Shown one piece after another: positions 34,342 through 43,656 of a stretch of 64,000 bases of DNA. Position numbers and translations under genes: made by a program. Source of the DNA: Pseudomonas sp. UBA6562 (GTDB taxonomy: Bacteria; Pseudomonadota; Gammaproteobacteria; Pseudomonadales; Pseudomonadaceae); NCBI RefSeq assembly GCF_002434265.1, contig NZ_DJJS01000003.1:124001-188000 (forward strand), given 5' to 3'. Position 1 is the first letter of the stretch, and each line of letters opens with the position of its first letter. The notes beneath the pieces were generated by a model. It was not told where the DNA came from and searched no databases. It was given only the letters and a program-made list of their open reading frames with translations.

Positions 34342-34716
34342 ATGGATAAGGACGCCATCGGCACCGTCGCTACGGGCAAGCGCCTGAGCGCGGCCGTGCT
34401 TGGGCTGTTGCACAGTCACGTTGAGCTGCTCGGCATCGAGTTGCAGGAACAGAAAGCCCGCAGCTTGCGCCTGTTGCTGTTCGCAGGTTTCGCACTGGTT
34501 TTCGGCCTGATGCTGCTGACCGCATTGTCGGGCCTGCTGCTGGTTCTGGTGTGGGATACCTATCGCCTGGCCGGCATACTCGGTCTGTGCGCAGTCTATG
34601 CGCTGGCCGCCGTGTTCTGCGCGCTGCGCCTCAAGGCCGCAGTGTTCGACGAATCATCACCCTTCAGCGCCACGCTCGAAGAGCTGGCCAAGGATCGGGA
34701 GCGCCTGTTGCCATGA
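34342..34716 (+). CDS. YqjE-like phage-holin-superfamily membrane protein
   Basis: A 124-residue inner-membrane protein of the Phage_holin_3_6 (YqjE) family, with two adjacent membrane helices (about 42-66 and 72-95) and charged ends. It lies 10 nt after the YqjD-like gene and overlaps the next gene by ATGA. Despite the family name there is no phage context; it is a housekeeping stress-operon protein of unknown mechanism. Confidence 0.82.
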   Translation: MDKDAIGTVATGKRLSAAVLGLLHSHVELLGIELQEQKARSLRLLLFAGFALVFGLMLLTALSGLLLVLVWDTYRLAGILGLCAVYALAAVFCALRLKAAVFDESSPFSATLEELAKDRERLLP

Positions 34717-35039
34717 GCCTGCCTCAAATGCCTACCAGCCGAGACCCTCGTGAAATGCGCAAGGCGTTGCTGCGCCTGCGCATGGAAATGCACCGCCAGG
34801 AAATGCGCCTGGAGGCCTCGCACCTGTTCGACCCGGTACGGCGCCTGCGCAACATGGGCAGCTCCGTGCAACATGGGCTGGACGGGCGCCGCCTGTCGTT
34901 CTGGAACCTTGCCGCCGTCGTCGCCATGGGCTTCGTCACGGGCAAGGGCGTCCGCGGCGGCGGCTTGAGCCGTCTGATGGGCTTGGGCACCAGTGTGGTG
35001 CCGCTGGTCAAGGCCGTGCTGGAGAGCCGTCGGCGCTGA
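34713..35039 (+). CDS. YqjK-like protein
   Basis: A 108-residue basic protein (MSLPQMPTSRDPREMRKALLRLRMEMHRQEMRLEA...), starting with an amphipathic Arg/Glu-rich helix and ending with a hydrophobic stretch (about 62-100). It takes the place of YqjK as third gene of the operon; sequence similarity is not claimed. ATG 34713 overlaps the preceding TGA. Function unknown. Confidence 0.75.
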   Translation: MSLPQMPTSRDPREMRKALLRLRMEMHRQEMRLEASHLFDPVRRLRNMGSSVQHGLDGRRLSFWNLAAVVAMGFVTGKGVRGGGLSRLMGLGTSVVPLVKAVLESRRR

Positions 35040-35249
35040 CCGTACAGCCAGGGGCTAGCGCTTGGCGCAAGACCTTGTGGTTTAAGCCTCGAAAGCCGGT
35101 CAGGTGCGCTCTCGACGCCAGTCGACGCAACGCTCCGGCCGGTTTTCGTTGGTATCGGTCTATTGTCGCTTGCCGGCCCATGGCGCAACCGCTCACCATG
35201 GTCGCCTCTACCCTTCGGGCCACACGCTCAACCTGATGGAGCCTATGCC

Positions 35250-36581
35250 TTGGACTGGCACACCCTGCTGAACCGCGAACGCCTGGGCAAGGCCCATTCG
35301 AGCCCGCAAGAGATGGGCCGCAGCCCGTTCCATAAAGACCACGACCGCGTCATCTTTTCAGGCGCATTTCGCCGCCTGGGACGCAAGACGCAAGTCCATC
35401 CGCCCTATAGCAACGACCATATCCACACGCGCCTTACCCACTCGCTGGAAGTGAGCTGTGTCGGCCGTTCTCTGGGCATGCGTGTCGGTGAAACCTTGCG
35501 CCCGCAACTGCCCGACTGGTGCGAGCCGAACGACCTGGGCATGATCGTGCAGTCGGCCTGCCTGGCCCACGACATCGGCAACCCGCCTTTCGGCCATTCG
35601 GGCGAAGACGCCATTCGCTATTGGTTCCAGCAAGCGGCCGGGCGCGGTTGGCTGGACGACATGAACGACGACCAACGCGCCGACTTCCTCAACTTCGAAG
35701 GCAACGCCCAAGGCTTCCGGGTTCTGACCCAACTCGAATACCACCAGTTCGACGGTGGCATGCGCCTGACCTACGCGACGTTGGGTACCTATCTGAAATA
35801 CCCCTGGAGCGCCCGCCACGCCGACGCCCTGGGTTACAAGAAGCACAAGATGGGCTGCTACCAGAGCGAGCTGCCGTTGTTGCAGCAGATCGCCGGCAAG
35901 CTGGGCTTGCCGCAGCTCGACGAGCAGCGCTGGGGCCGCCATCCGCTGGTCTACCTGATGGAAGCCGCCGACGACATCTGCTACGCCCTGATCGACTTGG
36001 AAGACGGCCTGGAAATGGACCTGCTGCAATACGCCGAAGTCGAGGCGTTGCTGTTGGATCTGGTCGGCGACGACCTGCCCGACACCTACCGGCAACTGGG
36101 ACCGGACGACTCGCGCCGGCGCAAGCTGGCGATTCTGCGCGGCAAAGCCATCGAGCACCTGACCAATGCGGCCGCCGACGCCTTCGTCGAACAGCAGCAC
36201 GCCCTGCTGGGCACAGGCCTGCACGGCGACCTGGTCGAACACATGCATGGGCCGGCCAAACGCTGCGTGCTGCACGCCAAGGACATGGCACGCAAGAAGA
36301 TCTTCCAGGACAAACGCAAGACCCTGCACGAGATCGGTGCCTATACCACGCTGGAGATCCTGCTCAATGCGTTCTGCACCGCCGCGCTCGAGCAGCACGG
36401 CGGGCGCGCGCCTTCCTTCAAGAGCCGTCGCGTGCTGGACCTGCTGGGCAACCACGCGCCCGACCCCAACACTTCGCTGCACAGCGCCTTCCTGCGCATG
36501 ATCGATTTCATCGCCGGCATGACCGACAGTTTCGCCAGCGAGATGGCGCGCGAGATGACCGGACGCTCCAGCCCGGCATGA
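35250..36581 (+). CDS. dgt: Deoxyguanosinetriphosphate triphosphohydrolase-like protein
   Basis: A 443-residue HD-domain enzyme, predicted to hydrolyse dNTPs to deoxynucleosides and triphosphate. Metal-binding HD motif pieces: HTRLTHSLEVSCVGR, CLAHDIGNPPFGHSGEDAI and LMEAADDICYALIDLEDG. I chose TTG 35250 (DWHTLLNRERLG N-terminus), which fits the family and has GGAG 8 nt upstream. A longer frame starts at 35163 with non-conserved residues. It belongs to the type 2 group, usually annotated dGTPase-like; nucleotide preference is not predictable here. Confidence 0.88.
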   Translation: MDWHTLLNRERLGKAHSSPQEMGRSPFHKDHDRVIFSGAFRRLGRKTQVHPPYSNDHIHTRLTHSLEVSCVGRSLGMRVGETLRPQLPDWCEPNDLGMIVQSACLAHDIGNPPFGHSGEDAIRYWFQQAAGRGWLDDMNDDQRADFLNFEGNAQGFRVLTQLEYHQFDGGMRLTYATLGTYLKYPWSARHADALGYKKHKMGCYQSELPLLQQIAGKLGLPQLDEQRWGRHPLVYLMEAADDICYALIDLEDGLEMDLLQYAEVEALLLDLVGDDLPDTYRQLGPDDSRRRKLAILRGKAIEHLTNAAADAFVEQQHALLGTGLHGDLVEHMHGPAKRCVLHAKDMARKKIFQDKRKTLHEIGAYTTLEILLNAFCTAALEQHGGRAPSFKSRRVLDLLGNHAPDPNTSLHSAFLRMIDFIAGMTDSFASEMAREMTGRSSPA

Positions 36582-36733
36582 GCCAGGGGCGCCTGGGCCG
36601 GTGGCCTGGATCGCCCCTCGTTCACCATGCCTAGGACAAGGCTTACGCGATAAACAAAATCGCTAAACATCCGCAGGATTCGCACATGGCTAGCAACGAT
36701 CCAGCCATTGACACGGCCAATTTCATAATCTGC

Positions 36734-36745
36734 GTGTAGCTACAC
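36734..36745. promoter_or_regulatory. 12-bp palindrome upstream of the BvgA-like regulator
   Basis: GTGTAGCTACAC is a perfect palindrome 120 nt before ATG 36866, in an AT-rich intergenic region. It could be an autoregulatory or other operator site; no protein can be assigned. The rest of the 284-nt gap shows no gene. Confidence 0.35.
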
Positions 36746-36865
36746 TTCGAGTTGTTTGTAAGTAATTTCCTATATCTGCATGAATGGCCCAACCGCCATG
36801 TGCGGCCATCAACAACTAGGCTAAGGTGCCGGCTGCCTCTCTTCTTGTTGCATGGAAAGCCGAAT

Positions 36866-37486
36866 ATGCACTCTGTATTTATCGTGGACGATCATCCAGT
36901 CATTCGTTTGGCCGTTCGCATGTTGCTGGAAAACCAGAACTACAAGATCGTCGGCGAATCGGACAATGGCGTGGACGCCATGCAAATGATCCGTGAGGCC
37001 AAACCCGATCTGGTCATCCTCGACATCAGCATCCCCAAGCTCGACGGTCTCGAAGTGCTCTCCCGCCTGCAAAGCATGGGCCTGCCGCTCAAGGTGCTGG
37101 TGCTCACGGCGCAGTCGCCCGCCTTGTTCGCGTTGCGCTGCATGCAGTCCGGCGCCTCGGGTTACGTCTGCAAGCAGGAAGACTTGGGCGAACTATTGAG
37201 CGCGATCAAGGCGGTACTTTCCGGTTACAACTACTTCCCCAACCAGGCGCTCAACCAGTCCGCCCCCGAAGAGAACAGCGACTTGGAACGCTTCCGTTTG
37301 ATCAACGATCGAGAGTTGATGGTATTGCAGTTGTTCGCTCAAGGCCGCAGTAACAAGGACATCGCGCGTGGCATGTTTCTGAGTAACAAGACCGTCAGCA
37401 CCTACAAAAAACGCCTGATGCAAAAGCTGCAGGTCGAAACCCTCGTCGAGTTGATCGACATCGCCAAGCGTAACGCGTTGGTCTAA
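36866..37486 (+). CDS. LuxR/NarL-type response regulator (BvgA/EvgA-like)
   Basis: A 206-residue response regulator. Receiver domain (1-118) with acidic pair D8-D9, phospho-acceptor D53 (LVILDISIPKLDG) and Lys in GYVCKQED. LuxR-type HTH (about 140-202: LINDRELMVLQLFAQGRSNKDIARGMFLSNKTVSTYKKRLMQKL). It lies 8 nt before a BvgS-like hybrid kinase, with which it should form a phosphorelay. Start 36866 is chosen over an upstream frame opening at 36752. Target genes unknown. Confidence 0.9.
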   Translation: MHSVFIVDDHPVIRLAVRMLLENQNYKIVGESDNGVDAMQMIREAKPDLVILDISIPKLDGLEVLSRLQSMGLPLKVLVLTAQSPALFALRCMQSGASGYVCKQEDLGELLSAIKAVLSGYNYFPNQALNQSAPEENSDLERFRLINDRELMVLQLFAQGRSNKDIARGMFLSNKTVSTYKKRLMQKLQVETLVELIDIAKRNALV

Positions 37487-37494
37487 GGGTGGGC

Positions 37495-40400
37495 ATGAGC
37501 AAGTTCGTTGCCGGTATGCTCCTCGTACTCGTTCTCACCGCGCTCGCCAGCTACGCCAGGGAAGCCGCTCCCACGGCGCATAGTTACCTGCTGTTGAGCC
37601 GTGCCAGCACCCAGGCCACCGACCTGCCCCTGACCCCACGCCAACGCCAGTGGATCGGCAGCCGTCAGCGCTTGGTAGTAGGCACCACTGCGCCCGATAA
37701 CCCGCCATTCGACATCACGCTGGGCGGACGCGAATACCAGGGCCTGACTGCCGACTACGTCGGCCTCATCAGCGGCGCTCTGGGCTTGCCGGTGGAAATT
37801 CTTCGCCTGCCCACGCGTCAGGCCGCGATAGAGGCGCTCAAGCGCGGCCAGATCGATCTGCTTGGCAGCGCCAACCGCTATGAAGCGGACTCTGCCGGGC
37901 TGGTGCTGTCCAGGCCCTACGCCATCGACCAGACGGTGCTGGTAACCCGCGAGGACGAAACCCGGCCACTGGACATGGACCTCGAAGGCATGCGCCTGAG
38001 CGCGCTCTACCATTACCTGCCCGCCTCGGAGATCAAAGCGGCCTATCCCGGCGCCCAGGTGCAAATGTACGAGTCCACCACCGAGGCGCTCAACGCCGTC
38101 GCCTTCGAGCAGGCCGACGTGTTCATCGGCGACGTCATTTCAACGCACTATCAAATCAATCAGGGCCACCTGCCGCATCTGCGCATGGCCAACTTCGGCA
38201 AGCACGAGATGGTCGGTTTCAGTTTCGCCATGCGGCAGAGCGACACCCAACTGCTGGAGCTGGTCAACGCGATTCTGGAGCACGTGCCGCAAGCCACTCG
38301 CGGCGAGATCTCCAGGCGCTGGAGCGCGGGCTACGACAGCCTGCTCACCGACCGCAAGCTGCAACTGTCCAAGCGCGAGGCGCAATGGCTACGCGATCAT
38401 CCCGAGATGCGCGTATCGGTCAACGAGAACGCAGCGCCGCTGTCGTTTCTCGACAACAACGGGCGCCTGCGGGGCATCACGGCGGACCTGCTGGAACTGA
38501 TCCGCCTGCGCACCGGTTTGCGATTCAAGGTGCAACGCGGCGGCGACCTCGGCGACATGGTCGATGAACTGCACAAAGGCCAGACCGACATCATCGCCAC
38601 CTTCGCCACGGACGAAGACGACGGTACGGGCCTGAGCATCAGCCGACCCTATCTGGAAACGTCACACGTTCTGGTCACGCGCAAGGATGCCGAGCCATGG
38701 ACCACGCTCGCACAATTGCGCGGCAGACGCGTGGCCCTGTCCAACCACGGCAGCATCGCCAAGAGCCTCGCCAGCCGCTATCCGCAGATCGTTCTGGTGC
38801 CGAGCAAAAGCCCGGCGCATTCGGTCGCATTGCTGCACAGCGGTGCGGTCGACGCCATCGTCACCACGCTGATCGATGCCAATCACGCCCTGACAGGCAA
38901 CGACAAACTGGTCATCCGCTCCACCGTCGGCAGCGAACCGGCCAGCTTCGCGATGGCCACGGCGCCAGGCGCCAGTGAGTTGGCGTCGATTCTCGACAAG
39001 GCACTGCTGAGCATCACCCCCGAAGAGTTGGGCGTCATCCACAGTCGCTGGCGCAGCTACAGCCTGTTCGACGACGCACGCTGGCCCATGTATCGCCGCA
39101 TCATTCTGCAGGTCATCGCCGCCACGGCCGCCCTGCTGATGCTGGCGCTACTCTGGAACGCCCGGCTACGGCGCCAGATCAAACAGCGGCAGATAGCCGA
39201 GCGGGCGCTCAACGACCAGTTGGAGTTCATGGGCGCGCTGCTCAACGGCACCCCACATCCGATGTACGTGCGCGACCGCGAGGGCCGTCTGCAAAGCTGC
39301 AACGCCAGCTACCTGCAGGCGCTCGACACCACCACCGAGGCCGTGCTGGGCAAGCGCCTGGAAGACAGCGCGATGAAAGACTGCCCCTATTCGCGACAGA
39401 TCGAGGCAGATTACCAGACGGTCATGCAACAGGGCACGCCGCTGATCCTCGACCGCTCCATGCGAGTCCACGACGAAGAACTGACCCTGTACCACTGGAT
39501 GCTGCCCTACCGCGACTCGCTGGGCGAGGTGCAAGGCATCATCGGTGGCTGGATCGACATCAGCGATCGCCGCAGGCTGGTGCTGGACCTGCGCCTGGCC
39601 AAGCAGCAGGCCGACGACGCCAACCGCGCCAAAAGCACCTTCCTGGCCACCATCAGCCATGAAATCCGCACCCCGATGAATGCCGTGATCGGCATGCTCG
39701 AACTGGCTCTTCGCCGCGCTGACGAGGGCGAATTGGACCGTCCCGCCATCGAAGTGGCGCATCAGTCGGCCAAGGACTTGCTCGGATTGATCGGCGACAT
39801 CCTCGACGTGGTGCGCATCGAGTCGGGCCATCTGTCGCTCAAGCCCGAAGTGGTCAACCCCATCGACCTGGTGGAATCGGTGGGCCGGGTATTCGACGGT
39901 CTGGCTCGGGAAAAGGGCCTGACGTTACGCGTGGACATCGCCCCCGACGCCGCCTGTCACGCCCGCCTCGACCCGCTACGGTTCAAGCAGGTGCTGTCCA
40001 ACCTGGTGAGCAATGCCATCAAATTCACCGAGCAAGGCCAAGTCCGCATCAGCGTGGCCCTGCGCGAGCGCGTCGCCGACGCGGCTACGCTGGACCTCGA
40101 AGTCCAGGACACCGGCATCGGCATCAGCGAAGACGATTTGGCGCGCTTGTTCAGCCCGTTCGGCCAGGTCAACCCGGACAGCCGGCAGGCGCGCAACGGT
40201 ACGGGCCTGGGCCTGGTCATCAGTCGCAACCTGTGCCAGATGATGGGCGGCAGCCTGACCTTGGAAAGCCTGCATGGCGTAGGCACCCGGGTGCGGCTGC
40301 AGATGCCGCTGCAATTGACCGCGCCCGCACCGGCCCCAGCGGTATGCGAGGAGCGCTGCCCGCCGCTGGATCTGCGCCTGCAAGTCCTGGTCATCGACGA

Positions 40401-41109
40401 CCATCCCGCCAACCTGATGCTCATGGCGCAACAGCTGAGCGTGCTGGGTCTGCGCCACCAACGCGCCTGCGACGGTCGCGAAGCGCTGCGCAAATGGCGC
40501 GACGGTCAGTTCGACGTGCTGATCCTGGACTGCAACATGCCGCACATGAATGGCTACCAACTGGCGCGGATCGTGCGGGCCGAAGAGCAGCTGCACAGCC
40601 GTACGCCCTGCACCATCATCGGCTACACCGCCAACGCCCAACCCGAAGCGCGCCAACATTGTCTAGAGGCCGGTATGGACGACTGCCTGCTCAAGCCCAT
40701 CTCCCTGTCTACGCTGCGCCAACGTTTGGCCAGCATTCGATATACGGAAACCTCGCCGCAACCCCGTGCCATGCCGTTCGATCTGGAAGGCCTGAGCAGT
40801 GTGGTGGGCGATAGCGCGGCCGACCGCAGGCGCCTGCTGGACACCTTGCGGCTCAGCCTGCAACAGGACCTGCACCTGCTCATGCAGATCGACCCGGCGC
40901 ATGCGCCGCAAGCGTTGGCCGACCAGGCGCACAAAATCCTCAGCGCGGCGCGCATGCTCGAAGCGCAGTCGTTGATGGCCGCTTGCGAAGCGATACAGGC
41001 GTGCGACGGGCCCGACCTGTTGAGGCGCAAGCGCCAGTGCCTGGCGCGGCACATGCGGCGGGTGGAGAAGGCGTTGGACAAGGAGTTGTCCGACGGCGCG
41101 CAGGGTTGA
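37495..41109 (+). CDS. BvgS/EvgS-like hybrid sensor histidine kinase
   Basis: A 1204-residue unorthodox kinase. In order: signal/membrane segment (1-22), two periplasmic SBP_bac_3 Venus-flytrap domains (about 45-270 and 285-515), a membrane helix (about 530-555), PAS (about 570-690), HisKA with H722 in TISHEIRTPMN, HATPase (about 830-945, GTGLGLVIS), receiver with D1012 (VLILDCNMPHMNG) and HPt with H1146 (ADQAHKILSAARML). This is the full four-step relay layout of BvgS and EvgS. ATG 37495 has AGGGTGGG upstream; GTG 37489 is an alternative. The ligand is unknown. Confidence 0.93.
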   Translation: MSKFVAGMLLVLVLTALASYAREAAPTAHSYLLLSRASTQATDLPLTPRQRQWIGSRQRLVVGTTAPDNPPFDITLGGREYQGLTADYVGLISGALGLPVEILRLPTRQAAIEALKRGQIDLLGSANRYEADSAGLVLSRPYAIDQTVLVTREDETRPLDMDLEGMRLSALYHYLPASEIKAAYPGAQVQMYESTTEALNAVAFEQADVFIGDVISTHYQINQGHLPHLRMANFGKHEMVGFSFAMRQSDTQLLELVNAILEHVPQATRGEISRRWSAGYDSLLTDRKLQLSKREAQWLRDHPEMRVSVNENAAPLSFLDNNGRLRGITADLLELIRLRTGLRFKVQRGGDLGDMVDELHKGQTDIIATFATDEDDGTGLSISRPYLETSHVLVTRKDAEPWTTLAQLRGRRVALSNHGSIAKSLASRYPQIVLVPSKSPAHSVALLHSGAVDAIVTTLIDANHALTGNDKLVIRSTVGSEPASFAMATAPGASELASILDKALLSITPEELGVIHSRWRSYSLFDDARWPMYRRIILQVIAATAALLMLALLWNARLRRQIKQRQIAERALNDQLEFMGALLNGTPHPMYVRDREGRLQSCNASYLQALDTTTEAVLGKRLEDSAMKDCPYSRQIEADYQTVMQQGTPLILDRSMRVHDEELTLYHWMLPYRDSLGEVQGIIGGWIDISDRRRLVLDLRLAKQQADDANRAKSTFLATISHEIRTPMNAVIGMLELALRRADEGELDRPAIEVAHQSAKDLLGLIGDILDVVRIESGHLSLKPEVVNPIDLVESVGRVFDGLAREKGLTLRVDIAPDAACHARLDPLRFKQVLSNLVSNAIKFTEQGQVRISVALRERVADAATLDLEVQDTGIGISEDDLARLFSPFGQVNPDSRQARNGTGLGLVISRNLCQMMGGSLTLESLHGVGTRVRLQMPLQLTAPAPAPAVCEERCPPLDLRLQVLVIDDHPANLMLMAQQLSVLGLRHQRACDGREALRKWRDGQFDVLILDCNMPHMNGYQLARIVRAEEQLHSRTPCTIIGYTANAQPEARQHCLEAGMDDCLLKPISLSTLRQRLASIRYTETSPQPRAMPFDLEGLSSVVGDSAADRRRLLDTLRLSLQQDLHLLMQIDPAHAPQALADQAHKILSAARMLEAQSLMAACEAIQACDGPDLLRRKRQCLARHMRRVEKALDKELSDGAQG

Positions 41110-41115
41110 AACGAA

Positions 41116-41139
41116 AACGGCCACCGCGAGGTGGCCGTT
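41116..41139 (-). terminator. Intrinsic terminator of yggL
   Basis: A 10-bp stem AACGGCCACC (41116-41125) with GGTGGCCGTT (41130-41139), GCGA tetraloop. On the minus strand it is followed by TTTTCGTTT. On the plus strand it follows the kinase stop but lacks T. Confidence 0.8.
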
Positions 41140-41148
41140 CTACGAGGA

Positions 41149-41493
41149 TCAGGACGCCGAATTGATCGGCTTTTCCGGATACCACGCATCGAGCAACGGG
41201 CTGACCTCGACCTTGGTCAGTTCGCTGCGGCCCTTGAGCCAGGCTTCGACAGCGGCGCGCTGTTCTTCGCTGACCGAGCCACGTTCGGCCAGGCAGACCA
41301 GACCGAAGTCATCGCCACCGACATAGTCCAGGCCATTGGCATCCATGGCTTGGGTCAGGAAGGCATCGAGGAAAGCGTCGATGGCCTCTTCGGACAGGTC
41401 TTCCTTGAAGCCCAGGTTCAGCTCGAAACCCAACTCCTGGAATTCGTCCACGCACAGTTTTTTGCGCAGACGACGGGAACGGTTAGTGGCCAT
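41149..41493 (-). CDS. yggL: YggL family ribosome-associated protein
   Basis: A 114-residue protein of the YggL (DUF469) family, reported to associate with the 50S ribosomal subunit. Conserved start MATNRSRRLRKKLCVDEFQELGFEL; acidic middle (DLSEEAIDAFLDAFL) and VEAWLKGR near the C-terminus. Start 41493 is chosen over the in-frame upstream codons to 41526. Single gene with its own terminator. Confidence 0.88.
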   Translation of the reverse strand: MATNRSRRLRKKLCVDEFQELGFELNLGFKEDLSEEAIDAFLDAFLTQAMDANGLDYVGGDDFGLVCLAERGSVSEEQRAAVEAWLKGRSELTKVEVSPLLDAWYPEKPINSAS

Positions 41494-41679
41494 GAAACAA
41501 TCCTCTTGAGTAGTAACGCGCGGCACTTTACCAGCTTCCGCGCGTCAAGACCGCTTTTGTCTCAAATCTGGTCCATGTCGCCTACGCTTGGGGCATAATG
41601 CGAACCGCTGTTTCGCGGGGCCTTCATCTTATACAGCCCCTCCTGCTTTCACCTTTTCCTGCGCAGGATCTTCCCTCCC

Positions 41680-43143
41680 ATGATCAAAATGCTCCGCCCT
41701 CTATTGCTCGCCGGCCTGCTCCTACCCCTGGCCCTTCCCAGCCATGCCGCACCGGTCAACACCACGCTGTCGCCCAAGGTGCAGAAAGCCTTGGCCACCA
41801 ACAAACTGCAGGACTCCGCCCTCTCCCTGGTGCTGCTGCCGCTCGACGGCCAAGGTGTCCCGACCGTGTTCAACGCCGATGTGTCGGTCAACCCTGCTTC
41901 GACCATGAAGCTGGTCACCACCTACGCCGCGCTGGAACTGCTGGGCCCGACCTATCAGTGGAAGACCGAGTTCTATACCGACGGCACGCTGAGCAACGGC
42001 GTGCTCAACGGCAACCTCTACCTCAAGGGTGGCGGCGACCCGAAACTGAACATGGAAAAGCTCTGGCTGCTGATGCGCGACCTGCGCGCCAACGGTGTGC
42101 GCACCATCACCGGCGACCTGGTGCTGGACCGTAGCCATTTCGTGCAGCCCAACCTACCGGCGTTCGACGACGACGGCGGCGACGTCAACAAGCCGTTCCT
42201 GGTCAAACCCGATTCCCTGCTGGTCAACCTCAAGGCGCTGCGCTTCGTGGCGCGCAACGATGGCGGCAAGGTCACCGTCGCGGTCGAGCCGCCCATTGCC
42301 AGCATCCGCATCGACAATCAGGTCAAGGCAGTGGCGTCCAAGCAGTGCAGCGGCGATGTGCGCTACAACCCGGTATCGGGGCCAGACGGCATGAGCGTAG
42401 TGGTCAGCGGCCAACTGGGCGATGGCTGCAACTCGCAGACCTACCTGTCGTTGCTCGACCACCCCTCCTACGCGGCGGGCGCCGTGCGCGCCATCTGGAA
42501 CGAGCTGGGCGGCAGCATTCAGGGCCGCGACCGCGTCGAGAACGTGCCCAAGAACGCCCGCCTGCTGGCGCGCGCGTTCTCGCCCGATCTGGTGGAAGTG
42601 ATCCGCGACATCAACAAGTACAGCAACAACACCATGGCCCAGCAGCTGTTCCTGAGCATCGGCGCGCGTTTCCGTACCGACGCCGACGGCGACGACGCCC
42701 GCGCCGCACAACGGGTGATCCGCCAGTGGATGGCCAAGAAAGGCATCACCTCGCCACACCTGGTGATGGAGAACGGGTCAGGCCTGTCGCGCGCCGAGCG
42801 GGTCAGCACGCGCGAAATGGCCATGTTGTTACAGGCCGCCTGGAAGAGCCCATACGCGGCCGAATTCATGAGCTCGATGCCGTTGGTGGGCATGGACGGC
42901 ACCATGCGCAAGCGCCTGAAGACCACCGCTCTACGCGGCGAAGGCCACATCAAGACCGGTACGCTCAACACCGTGCGCGCCATCGCCGGCTTCACCCGCG
43001 ACAGCAACGGCAAGACCTGGGCGGTCTCGGCCATCCTCAACGATCCGAAGCCCTGGGGCGCGGCGTCGATCCTCGACCAGATCCTGCTCGACGTGTACCA
43101 GCAACCCAAACTGGCCAACACTACCGCGACCCTCGCGCCCTGA
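41680..43143 (+). CDS. dacB: D-alanyl-D-alanine carboxypeptidase/endopeptidase (PBP4)
   Basis: A 487-residue periplasmic low-molecular-weight penicillin-binding protein (class C, peptidase S13) that trims or cuts peptidoglycan peptide cross-links. Signal peptide (1-23, ending SHA). Catalytic S74-T-M-K77 in NPASTMKLVTTYAALE; SxN-type motif KYSNNTMAQQ (about 310-319); KTG motif HIKTGTLNTVRAIAGF (about 425-440). ATG 41680 is preceded by only a weak ribosome site. In pseudomonads loss of dacB is known to raise AmpC expression, so it can matter for beta-lactam resistance. Confidence 0.93.
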   Translation: MIKMLRPLLLAGLLLPLALPSHAAPVNTTLSPKVQKALATNKLQDSALSLVLLPLDGQGVPTVFNADVSVNPASTMKLVTTYAALELLGPTYQWKTEFYTDGTLSNGVLNGNLYLKGGGDPKLNMEKLWLLMRDLRANGVRTITGDLVLDRSHFVQPNLPAFDDDGGDVNKPFLVKPDSLLVNLKALRFVARNDGGKVTVAVEPPIASIRIDNQVKAVASKQCSGDVRYNPVSGPDGMSVVVSGQLGDGCNSQTYLSLLDHPSYAAGAVRAIWNELGGSIQGRDRVENVPKNARLLARAFSPDLVEVIRDINKYSNNTMAQQLFLSIGARFRTDADGDDARAAQRVIRQWMAKKGITSPHLVMENGSGLSRAERVSTREMAMLLQAAWKSPYAAEFMSSMPLVGMDGTMRKRLKTTALRGEGHIKTGTLNTVRAIAGFTRDSNGKTWAVSAILNDPKPWGAASILDQILLDVYQQPKLANTTATLAP

Positions 43144-43162
43144 GCGCCGAGCGCCAAACGAC

Positions 43163-43186
43163 ATGGCCCGCCAATTGGCGGGCCAT
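43163..43186. terminator. Bidirectional terminator between dacB and a lipoprotein gene
   Basis: A 10-bp stem ATGGCCCGCC (43163-43172) with GGCGGGCCAT (43177-43186) and AATT loop, followed by TTCATT on the plus strand. It sits between convergent genes. Confidence 0.75.
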
Positions 43187-43222
43187 TTCATTCGAGGCAC
43201 GGGGCGATGAATCGGGAGTGGC

Positions 43223-43645
43223 TCACTGCGTGAAGGCTTTGCCCAAGCCGCCCGGCACGCCGCTGCTGTCGGTGTCCTGCCACGGCCCCTCGGGGTTCAC
43301 CGACCAGCTCCAGCCGTTGTTCCAACGGTAGTAGGTACGCTGGCGATAGAAGGTATTGGGCTGCTTCTCCAACACGTACACGCCCATTTTCGGGTCCCAG
43401 TGGCTGGCGCCACCTGGCGGCGGCGCGAAGCTGGCGGAGGTGCGCGGCATGGCCTTGGGTTTTGCAGCCGGTTGACCGGGTTTGGGCGCGCCGGGCTTGG
43501 CGCCTGGCAGCGGCTGGACCACGGGGCCTTTGGGCGGTGGCGCGGTTTCGATGGGCGGCGTCGGATGCTCGACCGGGCGGTGGACCGTACAGGCCCCTAG
43601 CCCCAGGGCCAGGGCGATGACGGTCAGGCGGGCGATACTGTGCAT
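43223..43645 (-). CDS. Small proline-rich putative lipoprotein
   Basis: A 140-residue exported protein with a lipobox (LGLGAC, acylated Cys19). A Pro/Lys/Ala-rich linker (about 25-80: PIETAPPPKGPVV, PGAPKPGQPAAKPKAMP) is followed by a compact aromatic C-terminus (VYVLEKQPNTFYRQRTYYRWNNGWSWS). I do not know the function; the shape suggests an envelope-spanning lipoprotein. Start 43645 gives the signal peptide. It lies 11 nt after ccmI and may be the last gene of the ccm operon. Confidence 0.75.
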   Translation of the reverse strand: MHSIARLTVIALALGLGACTVHRPVEHPTPPIETAPPPKGPVVQPLPGAKPGAPKPGQPAAKPKAMPRTSASFAPPPGGASHWDPKMGVYVLEKQPNTFYRQRTYYRWNNGWSWSVNPEGPWQDTDSSGVPGGLGKAFTQ

Positions 43646-43656
43646 GGCGCGGTGTC

